Positions 43,632 through 55,519 of a stretch of DNA of 64,000 nucleotides are shown here, piece after piece. The stretch spans positions 62,001-126,000 of the forward strand of contig JASANH010000053.1 of assembly GCA_030248295.1 (NCBI GenBank), in the 5' to 3' direction. Positions within the stretch are counted from its first letter, which is position 1. Every line of letters starts with the position of its first letter. The translations under genes and the position numbers were made by a program. Source of the stretch: Mesodorylaimus sp. YZB2_4. Taxonomy: Eukaryota > Nematoda > Enoplea > Dorylaimida > Dorylaimidae. The notes below the pieces were generated by a model. That model did not search any database. It saw only the letters and a program-made list of their open reading frames with translations, and was not told where the DNA came from.

Positions 43632-43880
43632 AAGATCGTCCTTTAGTTAGTATTGTGCGTCTAGTTGGCTGGTCTAATCGTAGGCAAGCATGGCTTCTGA
43701 CTCATTTTTATTCGCGTCAGATCAATAAAGGCCTTGACGTGATACCTTGACGCTGCAAGCTCACAACAGGTGTCCTAAGTGCAGAAGATAAGAATGTAAG
43801 GCATACACTAAACGCCTGTTAGCTGCAGCCAGCTGGTATATAAATACGCTTTTGGGGTTTTTCAAAGAACAGGAATAGGC
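43632..43880 (+). promoter_or_regulatory. Conserved promoter block of gene B
   Basis: Matches 33145-33410. The TATA box TATATAAATA is at 43837-43846, about 145 bp before the ATG. Confidence 0.65.
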
Positions 43881-43987
43881 ATGTACAAATTCAACATATA
43901 GAGCTATTGTGCGATACATTACCCGTCATTCACGCCACGTTAAAGCCGTAAAAACTGTTTTTTTAGGAAATCGGAAGGGAAGGAAGT

Positions 43988-46900
43988 ATGACCTACTGCC
44001 TGTGTCCGCTGGTGTTCCTCGTTCTTTTGGTTGGTAAGTTGCGAACAAGTAGCCCAAATGGGCCTTAGGGATCCGGAAAGCCAAACCCAGCCGGTCACCC
44101 CCCTAATCTTGATCTCGCTTTGGGTCTTGTTTCTGATCGACAGACAAAGGGCTCGTCCATGAATACACAAATTTTGTGGGTACTTCTTTTTTTTGCGCCA
44201 TGCGTAGGCACAATAGATGCATGGAGGTTAGGCTGGTTTTGTGTTTTTTTTTTTCTGACGCCACTGGACATGTTGGCGGAAGGTCCTTATAAGCAAAGGC
44301 AACAAAACTGACCTGAAAACGAGAAACTTCATGTTCGAAATGTCCAAGTACACGACTGTCGCGCTTTGAAAGTTTTTTGTGAGGTTTGCTTATCTGTTCA
44401 AACAATAATTTAAACAACGTATGCCGGCAAGACGAGCAGGGACCTCAATTGCGTTGAGGCTGGACAGGCACCGATCGAGGGCGAAGCATTGGGAGTCATG
44501 TCTGGGAGGAAATTCGCTTTACAAATTGATCAAAAGCAGCTCGAATTAATTTTTGGTGAACACAAAGAATCTCCATAAATGGTAGCATCTCGCTTGACAC
44601 GTTGGGCCATCACACTCAGCGCTTACATTTAGAAAATCGAGTATGGCCCAAGAAAGAAGAATTCCGCTGCTAACGCACTCTCTCGATTACCTTTACCATC
44701 TCTGGAGGCAACAGCAATAGAAGGTGGTGATGCGAGTCCGATTCGTCGACTATGCAATCTGCAATTTGAGGCGCTACCTGTTACTCGCAACAATGCTACG
44801 CAAACGTACACCCAGAGATCCCGTATTGGGAGGAGTGATCGCATTTCTGGAACGCGGATGGCCAGAAAACGAGACCTTACAAAACGAAGTCATGCCACAC
44901 GAAGATAGACGCATGGGAAATATCTTTCGAGGAAAACGTCTTTCTTCGGCAAAATCGCATTATCGCACCTTCCTCACTACGTTCGTTTCTTACCCAACTG
45001 CACGAAGACCACCCAAGGGTGGTAGCCATGCGCAGTTTGGCCAGCCATGCTGTCTGGTGGCCAAGAATCGATAAGGAAATCGGATGCAAGGTGAAGACAT
45101 GCACACCATGCCAGGAAAATCGAACGAAAGAACCCGACACACCCATCAACCCAAGGAACATTCCAGATTGACCTTGGGAGCGTGTACATTTTGATTCACA
45201 GGGCCATTTGAAGGCTATCATTTGTTCCCGATATCGACACCTACTCGCGATTGGTCGAGATTTTTTCTTTCGCCAATGTAACGACGGACCGAGTCATCAA
45301 AGTTTTTTCGACAACTTCTCGCACGATATAGATTTTGCAAACAGATCGTGAGTGGCGATGGCATTCAATTTATATCTGAAGAATTCCGCCAGTTTTGCAA
45401 ATCCAACGCGATCATTCATATCCGCAGTACACCTTATCAAAGTCGCACGAACGGCATGGTCGAAAAAAGTGATTCAAACTTTTAAACGTCATTTTCGTAT
45501 GATGGCGGACAGGTTTCCATCGCCTTCTAGCCTTCGTTCGGTCTCACCGCATCGAACACATCCTGCAATGGGCCGCACCCTTTCCCAATCGCAAGCCTGC
45601 CGCATATTTTGATCGTTTCACGCTAGATCCTGGAGGCAAAATGCGAAAAGTCCGCGATCAGTTACAAAGCAAAAATTCTATCTCGTTCATGTTCATTCAT
45701 GTTCATGTTTCACCACATCACCAAACGCTTATGCGCACTCGAGGGTGAAGAGACACATTTTACACGAAATGATTTACCGGCCCGCGAGTCGAACACTCGC
45801 CCGTAACTGCGCACCTGGCGCGAGAGGCAGACCCCTAACCCACCAGGCCACGAGGCCGGTGGGGTCACATCATACAAGCGCCAGATGAGAGATTAGAGAT
45901 TTTAGCGCGGGTTTCAAGCGATGGCAGTGATTGGAAACCAGGCCTCGCGAAGAAGCAGAACGGACCGTTGTCGTGCACAGTCGAAATCGATGGCATTAAT
46001 CATCGTCGACACGCAGATCATTCTCGCTCACATCATCGACGAGGTGGTGACAGTGACGATAAGGAAGACGACGATGCTATTGATAAGAAACTAGTCGCTC
46101 CGCAGCAGTTCTTGCAGGAGCATCCCCCTCAACCAGAAGTGAAGGGCTTACAATCAACACAGGACGCGCTTGGAAAGGAAGCAAAACTGCACCCGCATGT
46201 CCCACAGGTACCAGCATTAGAAGCAACAATGACAAAGCCACCCGCCAGATGGTCAAAACTGAACAGCCTGACGCGGCGGCCTGTCAGAAGTTTCAAAACA
46301 GTCAGGGACGGTATCCAAGACGTAAAAACTGGACTGATATAGGCCAACATAAGCGAAGCACTTTTTCGATGGGTAGATATGTGATGTAAATGCATCGGTA
46401 GTTCGTAATCTCACGTCGCTTTGCTGACGCACCGCTTATGATTAGGCTACCGCAAAGGTAACTTCCACTAGGATATTTCCAGTTTTTAGCAGTAGTGCAT
46501 CATACCTGCTTTATAACTTGCTCTGGCTATTATCGACTAGTCTCTGAACTGGGGTTTTTGAGACTGGAGGAGATAATAAAGGGTTTCAATCACCGCGCTC
46601 GCTGTTATGTGCAGTGGTTTGAACACGACTCACGATCAGCGTGACAATAAGAGCGTTTGATTCAGCTGCAATCAGAGCAGTGTAGATATCAGAGTAGTGT
46701 AGATCTTCACCTCGGTATATACTGTATATCGAATATCCGTATCTTTTGAATATCAATATCGTATCTATATCTATATCTTTTCGCAAACGAATACCTAAAT
46801 CCATATCTTATCTTTTGTGGGCCGAGATATGAATTTCGGGCTGTTCTCGAAGCCCGAAATTGGGCTTCAGACGCAAACCTGAATATTGGACCAAACTATG

Positions 46901-49399
46901 GGCAGAGTCATTTGCTCTCTGGCGACTTTTTTGTCATGAACGGGACAGTAAGAGCCCTACCTAACGCAATCGTGTTTTATGGTGTCATATGTCAGCTCTC
47001 TGGGAGTTCTGTGTTCATCTCGGGCTGTAACTAACTTCAAATCAAGTTGATTTCAGGTTGGTGTTATTCCGATGACAAATGCATTATTGAATGTGGAAAA
47101 ACATGGACGACTCGTTATGACATGGCTCATATTCAAGCTTGTTTTTTGTACGACTTAGGTAACATTACTGAGAGCTGCCAGCAATATAAAAAAGTCCTGC
47201 AATGCTTTTCTGGTTGTTCGGACAAATCTGCCGCCAGCAAATTCGAGCTTCTCATGCATGATTTTTATTTCCCGGGGGCATCCGTCTGTGACCAGCGTGA
47301 ATATGTCGAGAGTAATGTGTCTTTTTCCTTCAATGCGTATCCATGTTTTTGCTTGTTTGATTTTTCAGGTCAGGATTCTGAGCAGATAAAATGCGCACTT
47401 GGAAAGTGTACCTCTGTTAGTAGCGGATGTGTGACTACGTGCCGAGGGAGTGATTACGTTGGAGAATTACCCTACACCATCAAAACATGGATTACTGATA
47501 ACTCGTCAACTAATACCAATTTTGCGGCTGATCTCGACAATGTTTGCCGGTAAGAAAGTCCGTAGTAGCGTCCAATCATGTGGCCGCGGTAGGTGCAGTC
47601 GGTGGCTCAGCGTTCGCGTGCTGCGGTATTCATGACTGCGGTTTTCTGCAAAGGATCGACCGAGGGGTTGCCAAGCTGCAAGTTTTAACCCCTTCTTTTA
47701 TGTGTGAGTTCGATGCACCCATGGGTGGTGATAAATAGTGACGCAATAACGTTTTTTGTGAACTGTCGATTTTCACGGAATTATCTTAAAAAAACGTTTG
47801 TTTGAAAGTGCTTCGGCGATATCAGCCATCACCCAAAAAGCGTTGTTGCGTTATCATTACTCATGTGTGCATCGGTGTCTGCAATACCGTGGCATTGATT
47901 TTTTTAAACTGGTCCTCGGCTTTTTGAATTCAAAATATCAATCTTTCTTGCAAAGGTTAAGACAGGATTTTTTAGAAGAATACTGCAGACTTAATGATAG
48001 ATAACGAAGCTAGGCAATAATCTAAGAATCAGAGAATTAGAAAACAATATAGGGTTTTTGGCTCGCAGTCCAAGGAAAAGTTTCCCTCATTGAGCTTTAA
48101 AAGTAAGTTTGGGCTCAAAAATGGTTTCTCTTATCCGAATGTTTTCATTGCCCTGGTTTCTCTTAACCCTTTGTTGGTCCGACTGTTTGCAGCATCAAGT
48201 AGCAACTGTACGATGCCTGTGTTAGAAGATAGTTCTTCTTTTTGTACGATTCATGTTTCAATTGCAGTTATTATTGTCTTTTTTGCACTTTTTGGGTCGC
48301 CATTTGAGAACCGCGCTATATATTTTTTAATTTTTTGGTACTTGCATGCCCTACCTATCAACCTATGATCCTACAAAACGATTTTGCATAACAATGGCCG
48401 GTTGTCGAGATATGCAGATAAAATCATTTCGCCCTGTGCTATAGGATACGTTGGGTCTCTGGACCCAAGAGTTAGACCAACTAAGGGTAAGCGAGGTTGG
48501 ACTACGAGCAAAATAGGAAACATGAAAACGGAAAATCGAAGCTCGTTTCCCTTAGCCGAATGTTTTTGTTATCCGCGTTTCTCTTTAGTAAGTCCGTATC
48601 CGTTTCTATGTGGAAAAATTTGGAGTTATAAAAGTACGGTCATATTAGCAACATGGATCTTCCGAAACTTATCCCTCCACTCCTTCACCAATATTTCTGT
48701 CGGATGGACCTACTTTACTTTGTCAGCTATTAGTATCCATGATGAGCAGTGTGGCGATGCTGGGGGGGGGGGGGGGGCGCAATGTGTGTGCCTTTCGCAC
48801 CATGATAATAAAAACGATGACGGATATCTTTGGAAGCTTTTGAAACATGGTAATGCGTCCATGATTGGTCGAGAAAAATTACAGGTATTCCGTACTTCAC
48901 ATAATTCAATCCGATCCGGCCATAAGCAAATGAGTTTGCCTGCCTTACCTCATTTACTTACGACTGCTCTGGCTGATGCCAAATAAAGCAGAAACTCCTG
49001 CGTGAACGGAACCCAATCCAGACAAATCACTCTTACGAAAATGCTAACGCTTGAATTACTGTAGCTAAATTCATATATTTCAGGCGAAGTTACTGTTTAA
49101 ACAACTGCCTCGCTAGAAACATCGCAAATCAATGTCCGGTTGTTACTTCAGAGGTGTATTTGAAGAAACAAACTGCCGCTGAGGAGGCATTGTTGCAGTT
49201 CATCGTTGACACCGCCAAAGAAAGAAACGTAAAACTGGAGATTCCGACTTGCGCAACGGTGTATAAAATTACTGGTTTCACCTCCACGACCTCTGCTAGC
49301 CGAAGCAACCACTGCATACAATTAAGCATTTTGGTGATCGCGCTGGTCCATCCCTGTATTTTTGTACCCGCTGCAGATTTCAAATTTTTTATGATCTAG
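43988..49399 (+). CDS. Cysteine-rich secreted protein, tandem gene B (four exons, 265 aa)
   Basis: Exons 43988-44033, 47057-47311, 47369-47549 and 49084-49399 join in frame with the same phases (1, 1, 2) as gene A. Acceptors are TTTCAG at all three junctions. Exon 1 encodes MTYCLCPLVFLVLLV. Exon 2 has GWCYSDDKCIIEC, the NITES site (Asn glycosylation) and CFSGCSDKSAASKFE. Exon 3 has CALGKCTSVSSGC and TTCRGSDYVGEL. The last exon has CLNNCLARNIANQC, an AEEALLQFIVDTAKERN helix and a hydrophobic tail (IQLSILVIALVHPCIFV). Most Cys positions are shared with gene A. Intron 1 (3.0 kb) contains a dead gypsy element with a SINE in it; intron 3 (1.5 kb) contains a MULE fragment. Function unknown. Confidence 0.8.
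44440..46345 (+). mobile_element. Decayed gypsy element in intron 1 of gene B
   Basis: Pieces in several frames: RNase H (FALQIDQKQLELIFGEHK, LTRWAITLSAYI, AANALSRLPLP; 44510-44710), the linker/HHCC region of integrase (about 44780-45120, VIAFLERGWPEN), integrase-core-like IHIRSTPYQSRTNGMVEK (about 45410-45470), and a C-terminal tail (TVEIDGINHRRHADHSR, 45975-46025). A SINE at 45685-45858 splits it. Frames are broken throughout. No LTRs recognised. Confidence 0.7.
45685..45858 (-). mobile_element. tRNA-derived SINE, family 1, inside the gypsy remnant
   Basis: Same head, body and (GAACAT)n tail as the 16801 copy, with few differences, suggesting fairly recent insertion. Confidence 0.85.
48168..48478 (-). 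repeat. MULE 3' fragment in intron 3 of gene B
   Basis: Reverse complement of 25060-25375 in the MULE: TTGGTCCGACTGTTTGCAGC, then GTAGCAACTGTACGATGCC, GGCCGGTTGTCGAGATATGC and GGGTCTCTGGACCCAAGAG. It has no transposase part and no matching second end. Confidence 0.75.
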
Positions 49400-51480
49400 A
49401 CTATTTGTTTATCAGTGAAAATCGAAAATTGACTAGAGGCCACTTATCTAATCATTAAAAAATATGTACAGTATTTGTCTTGGACAAAACGCTGTTGACA
49501 CGCGTTTCCCCCTGACATGTTGCGTATTTCTGACTGTGTGTGGATTCCTCACCTTCTGTAGATTTAGGCTATCGGCACAAAACACTATTTTTATTTCGGC
49601 TTATTACGACGGAAGAATTCAGCGCTTCAGATCTCAGACTTTCTGTAAGAATCGACTATTTGCTGGACAACCAAAAAAAGAGTTGCAATTTTGGGTGTTG
49701 AATCGATGGGGTATACCGTGTAGGTGTGCTCATTACTTTTCTTTTTGCCTGGAATCCACCCGTTGACATTATATTGCGAATGGGGTGATTTTGTGAAAAA
49801 ATGAAAATTTTTGTAAAAAGTAGGTTGTCGATATCGCCCATATCTGGTCGATCATTCAGCTGACTAGCATTTCCAGGATTGTTCCCGAAGAAAATTGAAC
49901 GTAGAATCCGAATCTGGCTTTAAAATTTATCTATCTCAAAAAGTCATTGCGCTATTCAACGTTTTCGCGCGAAATTCAAATTTTTGGCACTCGGGTCACT
50001 ACACTGAGACCCGCCAAATGAGTGCAAAGAGCGGGTCACCTCTATTTCCAGTTTAGGTTGCCCAGAATTGAATGGGCTTTGAGCGAAGTCCGTCGCGCCC
50101 CATTTCATAATGACCAAGGTGTGCTAGGGCTTCTCAAAGTTCCCCGACGACCTAGATTTTTGACCTAAAATAGCTATTTTCCCTCGCCCTCCAAAATTTT
50201 CAAACCAAACACGTCTTTTTCCACTTATTCAGGTGCAGAATTCAAAGACGAGTCGAATGAGAGAAAGCTCTGTAGCTTGCCGGGATTGTGAAATACACAA
50301 TAAAACAGGCGCGTCGTTTCATACTGACTAGTCAAAAAACTTGCGAGTTGAGGAGTGGTGTTGGACAGCCGAGGCTTTGTCTGGTTTCCGTAGCCCCTGT
50401 GGTAGCAGGTTAGTCACCCACGTCCTGACGTGCAAGGTCAGGGAGAGTTTATGGTTCGCAAACCGACCTTCGTCGCCTAGAATTGAATGCTGGACTAGTC
50501 CACCTACTCGCTCCTAGGCAATACGAGAAAAGAATGTCGAATCGTTGCACCACCGCGGCCGCTCTTTACTGCTTTATGCTGTAACAGCGTTCTGCATGGC
50601 TTTTTGGAGGACGGTTCTTCATTCATCAAGATTCATATGCATTACTTCACAAAATCCTTTTCAACTTGGTGTTCCAAAACATTTCATATTGCCTACTGAA
50701 TGCAGGCTCAACTCCCCACATTAGCACCCTGATGGAGAATAAGGAAAGATTCCTCACGTGACTCTTCCATCTTGATGATCATGCACTCCTCAACAATTCA
50801 TTCACACCCTCACAAAATCAATGCAAGGAGCAGCACGCAAGAATCAAGTTGGAAGCATGAACATTAGTGAATCGGAATCGATACGCACTTGGAATCTATC
50901 ACACGGGGGGGTTTTCCAGGAAATTCAGCATTAACATGTTACGTAGCCTGCTCACTGCTTACTGTGAGAATCTGATCTACTCAGGTTTGCGACAGCAACA
51001 GACCTTGCAAAACTTCTGGCTCTTTGACATAATGTGAATGCAATATCGAGATTTCGAGTTTTTGTGCTGCTTCTGCCAAGAGAATGGTTGTAAAACCATC
51101 CTGGTCTAATTAAAACAAAGAGCCGTTCCCTTCTGACGTGAGAATTGTTCTCAGAGCGGGCCAAGGGTCTACCCACATAAAACACGCTATCAGATTTGTT
51201 TTTTCTCTGTAGCGAGAGGGAAATAAAAGATAAGGTGAAAAAAGGTCAAGATTTATTCTCATTGTCAGTGCGACCGCGACCGCGACACATGCGCATTTTA
51301 TAAATTTGTGTAGCGCGCATTCCCAGCCTCGGTGTCGTTTCGTGTTTCTATCGATCTCTGTCAGACACTAACACAACACACACTACTGCTGCCAACAATG
51401 TTTACCCGTCTGCTTCATTTATCGACCGTCTCGCACGCTAGGAGCCTAGTCGGCAGTCGACACTGGCCTACGCGTCGAGA
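49400..51480. other. No gene recognised
   Basis: About 2 kb between gene B and the calreticulin promoter. Two loosely similar sentences (CCCAGAATTGAATGGGC at 50050, GCCTAGAATTGAATGCTGG at 50476) hint at an old repeat. No exon, RNA gene or clear inverted repeat. Confidence 0.35.
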
Positions 51481-51500
51481 CTTCTAGAAAGCCAGTGCCA

Positions 51501-51586
51501 CATGGTCGTTCGGGATTGGACGATGGCGCAATAGCGTGGACCAATAGGATGCTTCCACCGCATAGCGCCAATCGGCAGAGCCCATG
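51501..51586. promoter_or_regulatory. Three CCAAT-N9-CCA elements resembling ER-stress response elements
   Basis: CCAAT-N9-CCATG on the minus strand (51519-51501), CCAAT-N9-CCACC (51541-51559) and CCAAT-N9-CCATG (51568-51586), each with exactly nine spacer bases. The metazoan ERSE consensus is CCAAT-N9-CCACG (NF-Y plus ATF6). They lie 180-270 bp before the calreticulin ATG, and calreticulin is a classic ER-stress target. None has the exact final CCACG. Confidence 0.6.
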
Positions 51587-51767
51587 TGGCTAGCTGCGGC
51601 ATGTACTCGTCTGCGTTGTGAATGCCCGTTCAGCTACATAAAACCACCACTGTTCGAGATTCTATTCAACCAACGGGCGGATACCAAACTGTTCAGCCAA
51701 CGTCCTTGACTTCATTTCCTCTCCGTGAATCTTCTATTGTAAACCCCTCTTGTTTGCTGTGCAAGCC

Positions 51768-53870
51768 ATGCAGGTCGTGTTTCTGCTGGCGGCTTTGGTC
51801 GTCGTCAATGCCGAGGTGTTTTTGAAAGAAAAATTTGATGGTGAGTGAACTTCACTCAGAATTTTGAGGTGGTGACAAATGATTTCTTGTGTTCTAGATG
51901 GTGATGCGTGGAAAGATAGATGGGTTCAATCAAAGCATAAAAGCGATTATGGTCAGTGGAAATTGACGGCTGGAAAATTCTACGGTGATGCTGAGGAGGA
52001 TAAGGGTAAGCTACAATGGATACTCTGGTGTGGGCAGTGATGCTAAGGGCTGTGCCAGTTTTTCCTGATCTCAATGGTTTGTGGAATTTGGCCTTGGACG
52101 TCTGTAAAAGGCTTATCCGCTAAAAAGTTTGAATTTATCAGATGGCCTTCGTGGGTTGCAGAAGTAGATATCAGGGGTCAGACTGAAAAATTGAGTTAAC
52201 CCCGCTCTGGTTCTTGAGAGGTTACAATTCCTGAGTCCCCTCATGCAGATTGGGGTCCACATCCACAGAAGTATATACATATCTTCTTTCTGTCCTCATT
52301 GCATCTCTCACGTCATCTTTCCATTTTCAGGCATCCAAACTGGAGAAGATGCCCGTTTCTACAGTATTGCCCGCAAATTTGAGAAAACCATCGATTCGAA
52401 CGAAGGCAAAACGTTGGTTGTTCAATTCTCGGTCAAACACGAACAAAACATCGATTGCGGTGGTGGCTACGTGAAGGTGATGGCCGAAGATGCCGATTTG
52501 AGCAACTTCCATGGCGAGACTCCATATCAGATCATGTTCGGTAAGTCTTTTATGTGATACCAAGATTTCAAACATCCAAAAAACTCAAATGCCGCCAAGT
52601 TTTATATTTTGGCGGGAAATTCAAATGCAAACTAAAAATTTAGAATCATGCAAAAGGAATCGGAACTAATAAACGCATCTCTTACAGGCCCGGATATTTG
52701 CGGTTTTGGCACGAAGAAAGTTCACGTCATTTTTAACTACAAGGGCAAGAATCTGTTGATCAAGAAAGATGTCCGCTGCAAGGTAAGAACAGCATAGATA
52801 ATACACTTGACCCTAAAGAAATGACCTTAATTATGGCATTAATCAGCCATAATTAAACAACTTTTATCAATTGGCTGTTTTTTTGTTCATAGGATGACGA
52901 ATTCACCCACGTCTATACTCTGATCCTGAAACCAGACAACACGTACGAAGTCTTGATCGATAATGAGAAGACTCAATCGGGTACATTGGAAGAAGATTGG
53001 GACTTTTTGGCACCAAAGAAAATCAAGGATCCCGATGCAAAAAAACCAGAAGATTGGGACGACAAGGAATTCATCGATGACGCCGAAGATAAGAAACCAG
53101 ACGACTGGGATCAGCCTGAACATATTCCCGATCCCGATGCTAAGAAACCCGAAGACTGGGACGATGAAATGGATGGCGAATGGGAACCACCACAAATCAC
53201 CAACCCCAAATACAAAGGCGAATGGAAACCACGCCAAATCAAGAATCCTAATTACAAAGGAGAATGGATCCATCCCGAAATCGACAACCCAGAATACTCG
53301 CCCGATGATTATTTGTACAGGTACAAGAATATTGGCGCTATTGGCTTCGACTTATGGCAGGTAAGATAATTTTTTCAAAAAACAAGTAAACGAAATTTGA
53401 TCAAGTGCTTTTTAGGTCAAATCGGGTACAATTTTTGATAACTTGCTCATTACTGATGATCCTGAATATGCCAAACAGTTTGCCGAAGAGACATGGGGAA
53501 AGACGAAGGTACAGTGAAAATGTTTTTGTGTTTTGATCATTAGATGATCTTGTGGTGTTTAGGATGCGGAAAAGAAAATGAAAGAGAAGCAAGACGAGGA
53601 GGAACGAAAACAACGGGAAGAAGAGGATAAGAAACGAAAAGAAGAAGGTAAGAGGGCACTTTGCAGTGAGCTGAATACGCAGCACACGAGTTCTCTGTGC
53701 GAGCTACACACTCTCTTGCAAATTTTTTCTCGATCCTAACTTGATGACTCCTTTTTTCAGAAGATGCCAAGAAGAAGGACAAGGAAGATGAAGACGACGA
53801 CGACGATGATGAGAAGAAGGAGGAGAAGAAAGAAGATGATCATCATGGTCACGATCACGGGGAACTTTAA
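51768..53870 (+). CDS. CALR: Calreticulin (ER lectin chaperone), eight exons, 413 aa
   Basis: Exons 51768-51840, 51898-52005, 52331-52540, 52688-52782, 52893-53360, 53416-53508, 53563-53647 and 53761-53870 join in frame. The signal peptide [15 protein letters not shown] precedes [14 protein letters not shown]. The N-domain has the family signatures [14 protein letters not shown] and [20 protein letters not shown]. The P-domain (exon 5) has three [10 protein letters not shown]-type and three GEW.P.QI.NP.YKGEW repeats. The C-domain is acidic/lysine-rich ([14 protein letters not shown]) for low-affinity Ca2+ binding. The last four residues are HGEL, a variant of KDEL/HDEL retrieval signals, preceded by a His cluster (HHGHD). 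Binds monoglucosylated glycoproteins and stores Ca2+ in the ER lumen. Length is normal for the family and all sites look intact. Confidence 0.98.
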
Positions 53871-54239
53871 AACATAGCCACGAACCAAAATTTTTAACTC
53901 CAAATGTGGAGCTTTATACGATTGTTAGGCAATATTGCTCTCTTCGTTTTGTTAAAATTTTGACTGAGTCATTGTCTACTGATTAGAATTGTTGATTAGC
54001 TCATTTTCTTTTCAACGAGGTGTAAATTGATTGAGTCATCTATGTTTGTCACATGCAAACATTCTGTCGTTTGTATGTCTATGGTGTGGGAAAGTTACGA
54101 AATGAAGAAATGGTTTAGTTCTTGTGTGTGCTGTTTGCAATGGACAGCAAGTGAACAAGCGACCACCTGCAAATCCAGCCTTCTCCGCCAATATACCCTA
54201 CAATACGTGGGTCAAAGGTCGATGTTCTTGCAAACGATA
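53871..54239 (+). other. Calreticulin 3' flank
   Basis: No canonical AATAAA close to the stop; AT-rich, with no other feature. Confidence 0.4.
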
Positions 54240-55255
54240 TCCGCTGCATACACGTACAAGTCTACTCTGATGCCCGAGGAAGCCGCCGAGGTAATGCGCA
54301 AGATGAATGATCGAAAGGGACTGGACCAGTTGATACCCCGTCGATGTGCGCATAAGCGTATGGTGAACTAGTCCAATCCGTCTTCTGTGCCACGGAATGG
54401 AAATCTTGGAGCGTGTACTGGATTCCCGCACCTGCAATATTAAGCGTCAGTTTCCAAATCAATAAGGATTCGTGAAAGGTATGGGAGCAACCAGGCTCGC
54501 GCTGATGGAACGGCACTTTGAGAAAAGGAAGACAGTGCACATGGTTTTTGGACTTGCAAAAAGTATTTGACATTGTATCACACTACCTGATCTTCAGGTC
54601 GCACGGAGTGCCTGAGATTTCTGTATGTTCGATCGGTTCAACCTGCTATACAAAGGCGCGAAGAGCCTAGTTCGATGTGCAGCTGAAGTGTTTCATGCAA
54701 TCCGTGTAATGGGAATGCAGCAAGGCTCGGGGCTTACTCCGCTGCTCTTCATACCTACTTAATATGCAAGGAAACTGTCTTAGCTGATATACAACCAAAT
54801 CACCCAGGGACCCGCTCTTCGCCGACGACGTGATGCTGACCCACAGAAGAGCGGCCTTCAAGGACAAGTGCCCGCCTCGCCTGGAGGTACAGAACGGTGA
54901 TTAGGCCAGGCACAATCAGGAAACACGACCAGGCGCTGTATACCATGGAAATGCGAATCCTACGATAGACACTCTCTGATTAGGACAGGCCACGTAATAC
55001 CGACATACTGAGTGCCGCACCCATAAACGACCAGACAAGACGATGGAATCACGAATGAGATGGTGCCGACGTGGTGCGCAGAAAGACAGACCCGCTCAGC
55101 GATGGAATTTGAAGTCGCAGGGGAGAACGGCCGCTGGGCAGATCAAAGAAGCGATGGCTGGACATGTTCAGCGAGAATATAAAAAAATAAATGTAAATCC
55201 ACAGGCAATAGACCACGCTCATGAAAGATGACCACAAGCCACCCAGCGTGAGATG
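54240..55255 (+). mobile_element. Decayed RTE-type LINE
   Basis: Pieces of an RTE ORF2 in changing frames: MPEEAAEVMRKMNDRKGLDQ (about 54270), KTVHMVF.DLQKVFDIV and RSHGVPEISV (54530-54630), LFADDVMLTHRRA (about 54815-54855), and the C-terminal RMRWCRRGAQKDRPAQRWNL...GRTAAGQIKEAM, then NVNPQA (55050-55205). The order and the G..RP.GR.K-like end are typical of RTE. Many stops. Confidence 0.75.
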
Positions 55256-55260
55256 CGGAC

Positions 55261-55415
55261 GCCTAACCCTCCGGCCTCTCACGCCAGGTGCACAGTTACG
55301 GGCGAGTGTTCGACTCGCGGGCTGGTAAATCATTTCGTGTAAAATGTGTCCCTTCACCCTCGAGTGCGCATAAGCGTTTGGTGATGTGGAAAAACATGAA
55401 CATGAACATGAACAA
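55261..55415 (+). mobile_element. tRNA-derived SINE, family 1, 5'-truncated
   Basis: Begins inside the head (CCTCTCACGCCAGGTG), keeps the B box TGTTCGACTCGC and the body, and ends (GAACAT)n. It lies only a few bases beyond the RTE remnant. Confidence 0.8.
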
Positions 55416-55519
55416 GTCTGGCCTACAGTAGTAACACCACACCGCCTGAGGTCCCGTCGCGCGAGCTTATTGCACAAAGGATCTTTTATCTCCTCTCTAC
55501 TCTTGTTTCAGGACGATTA

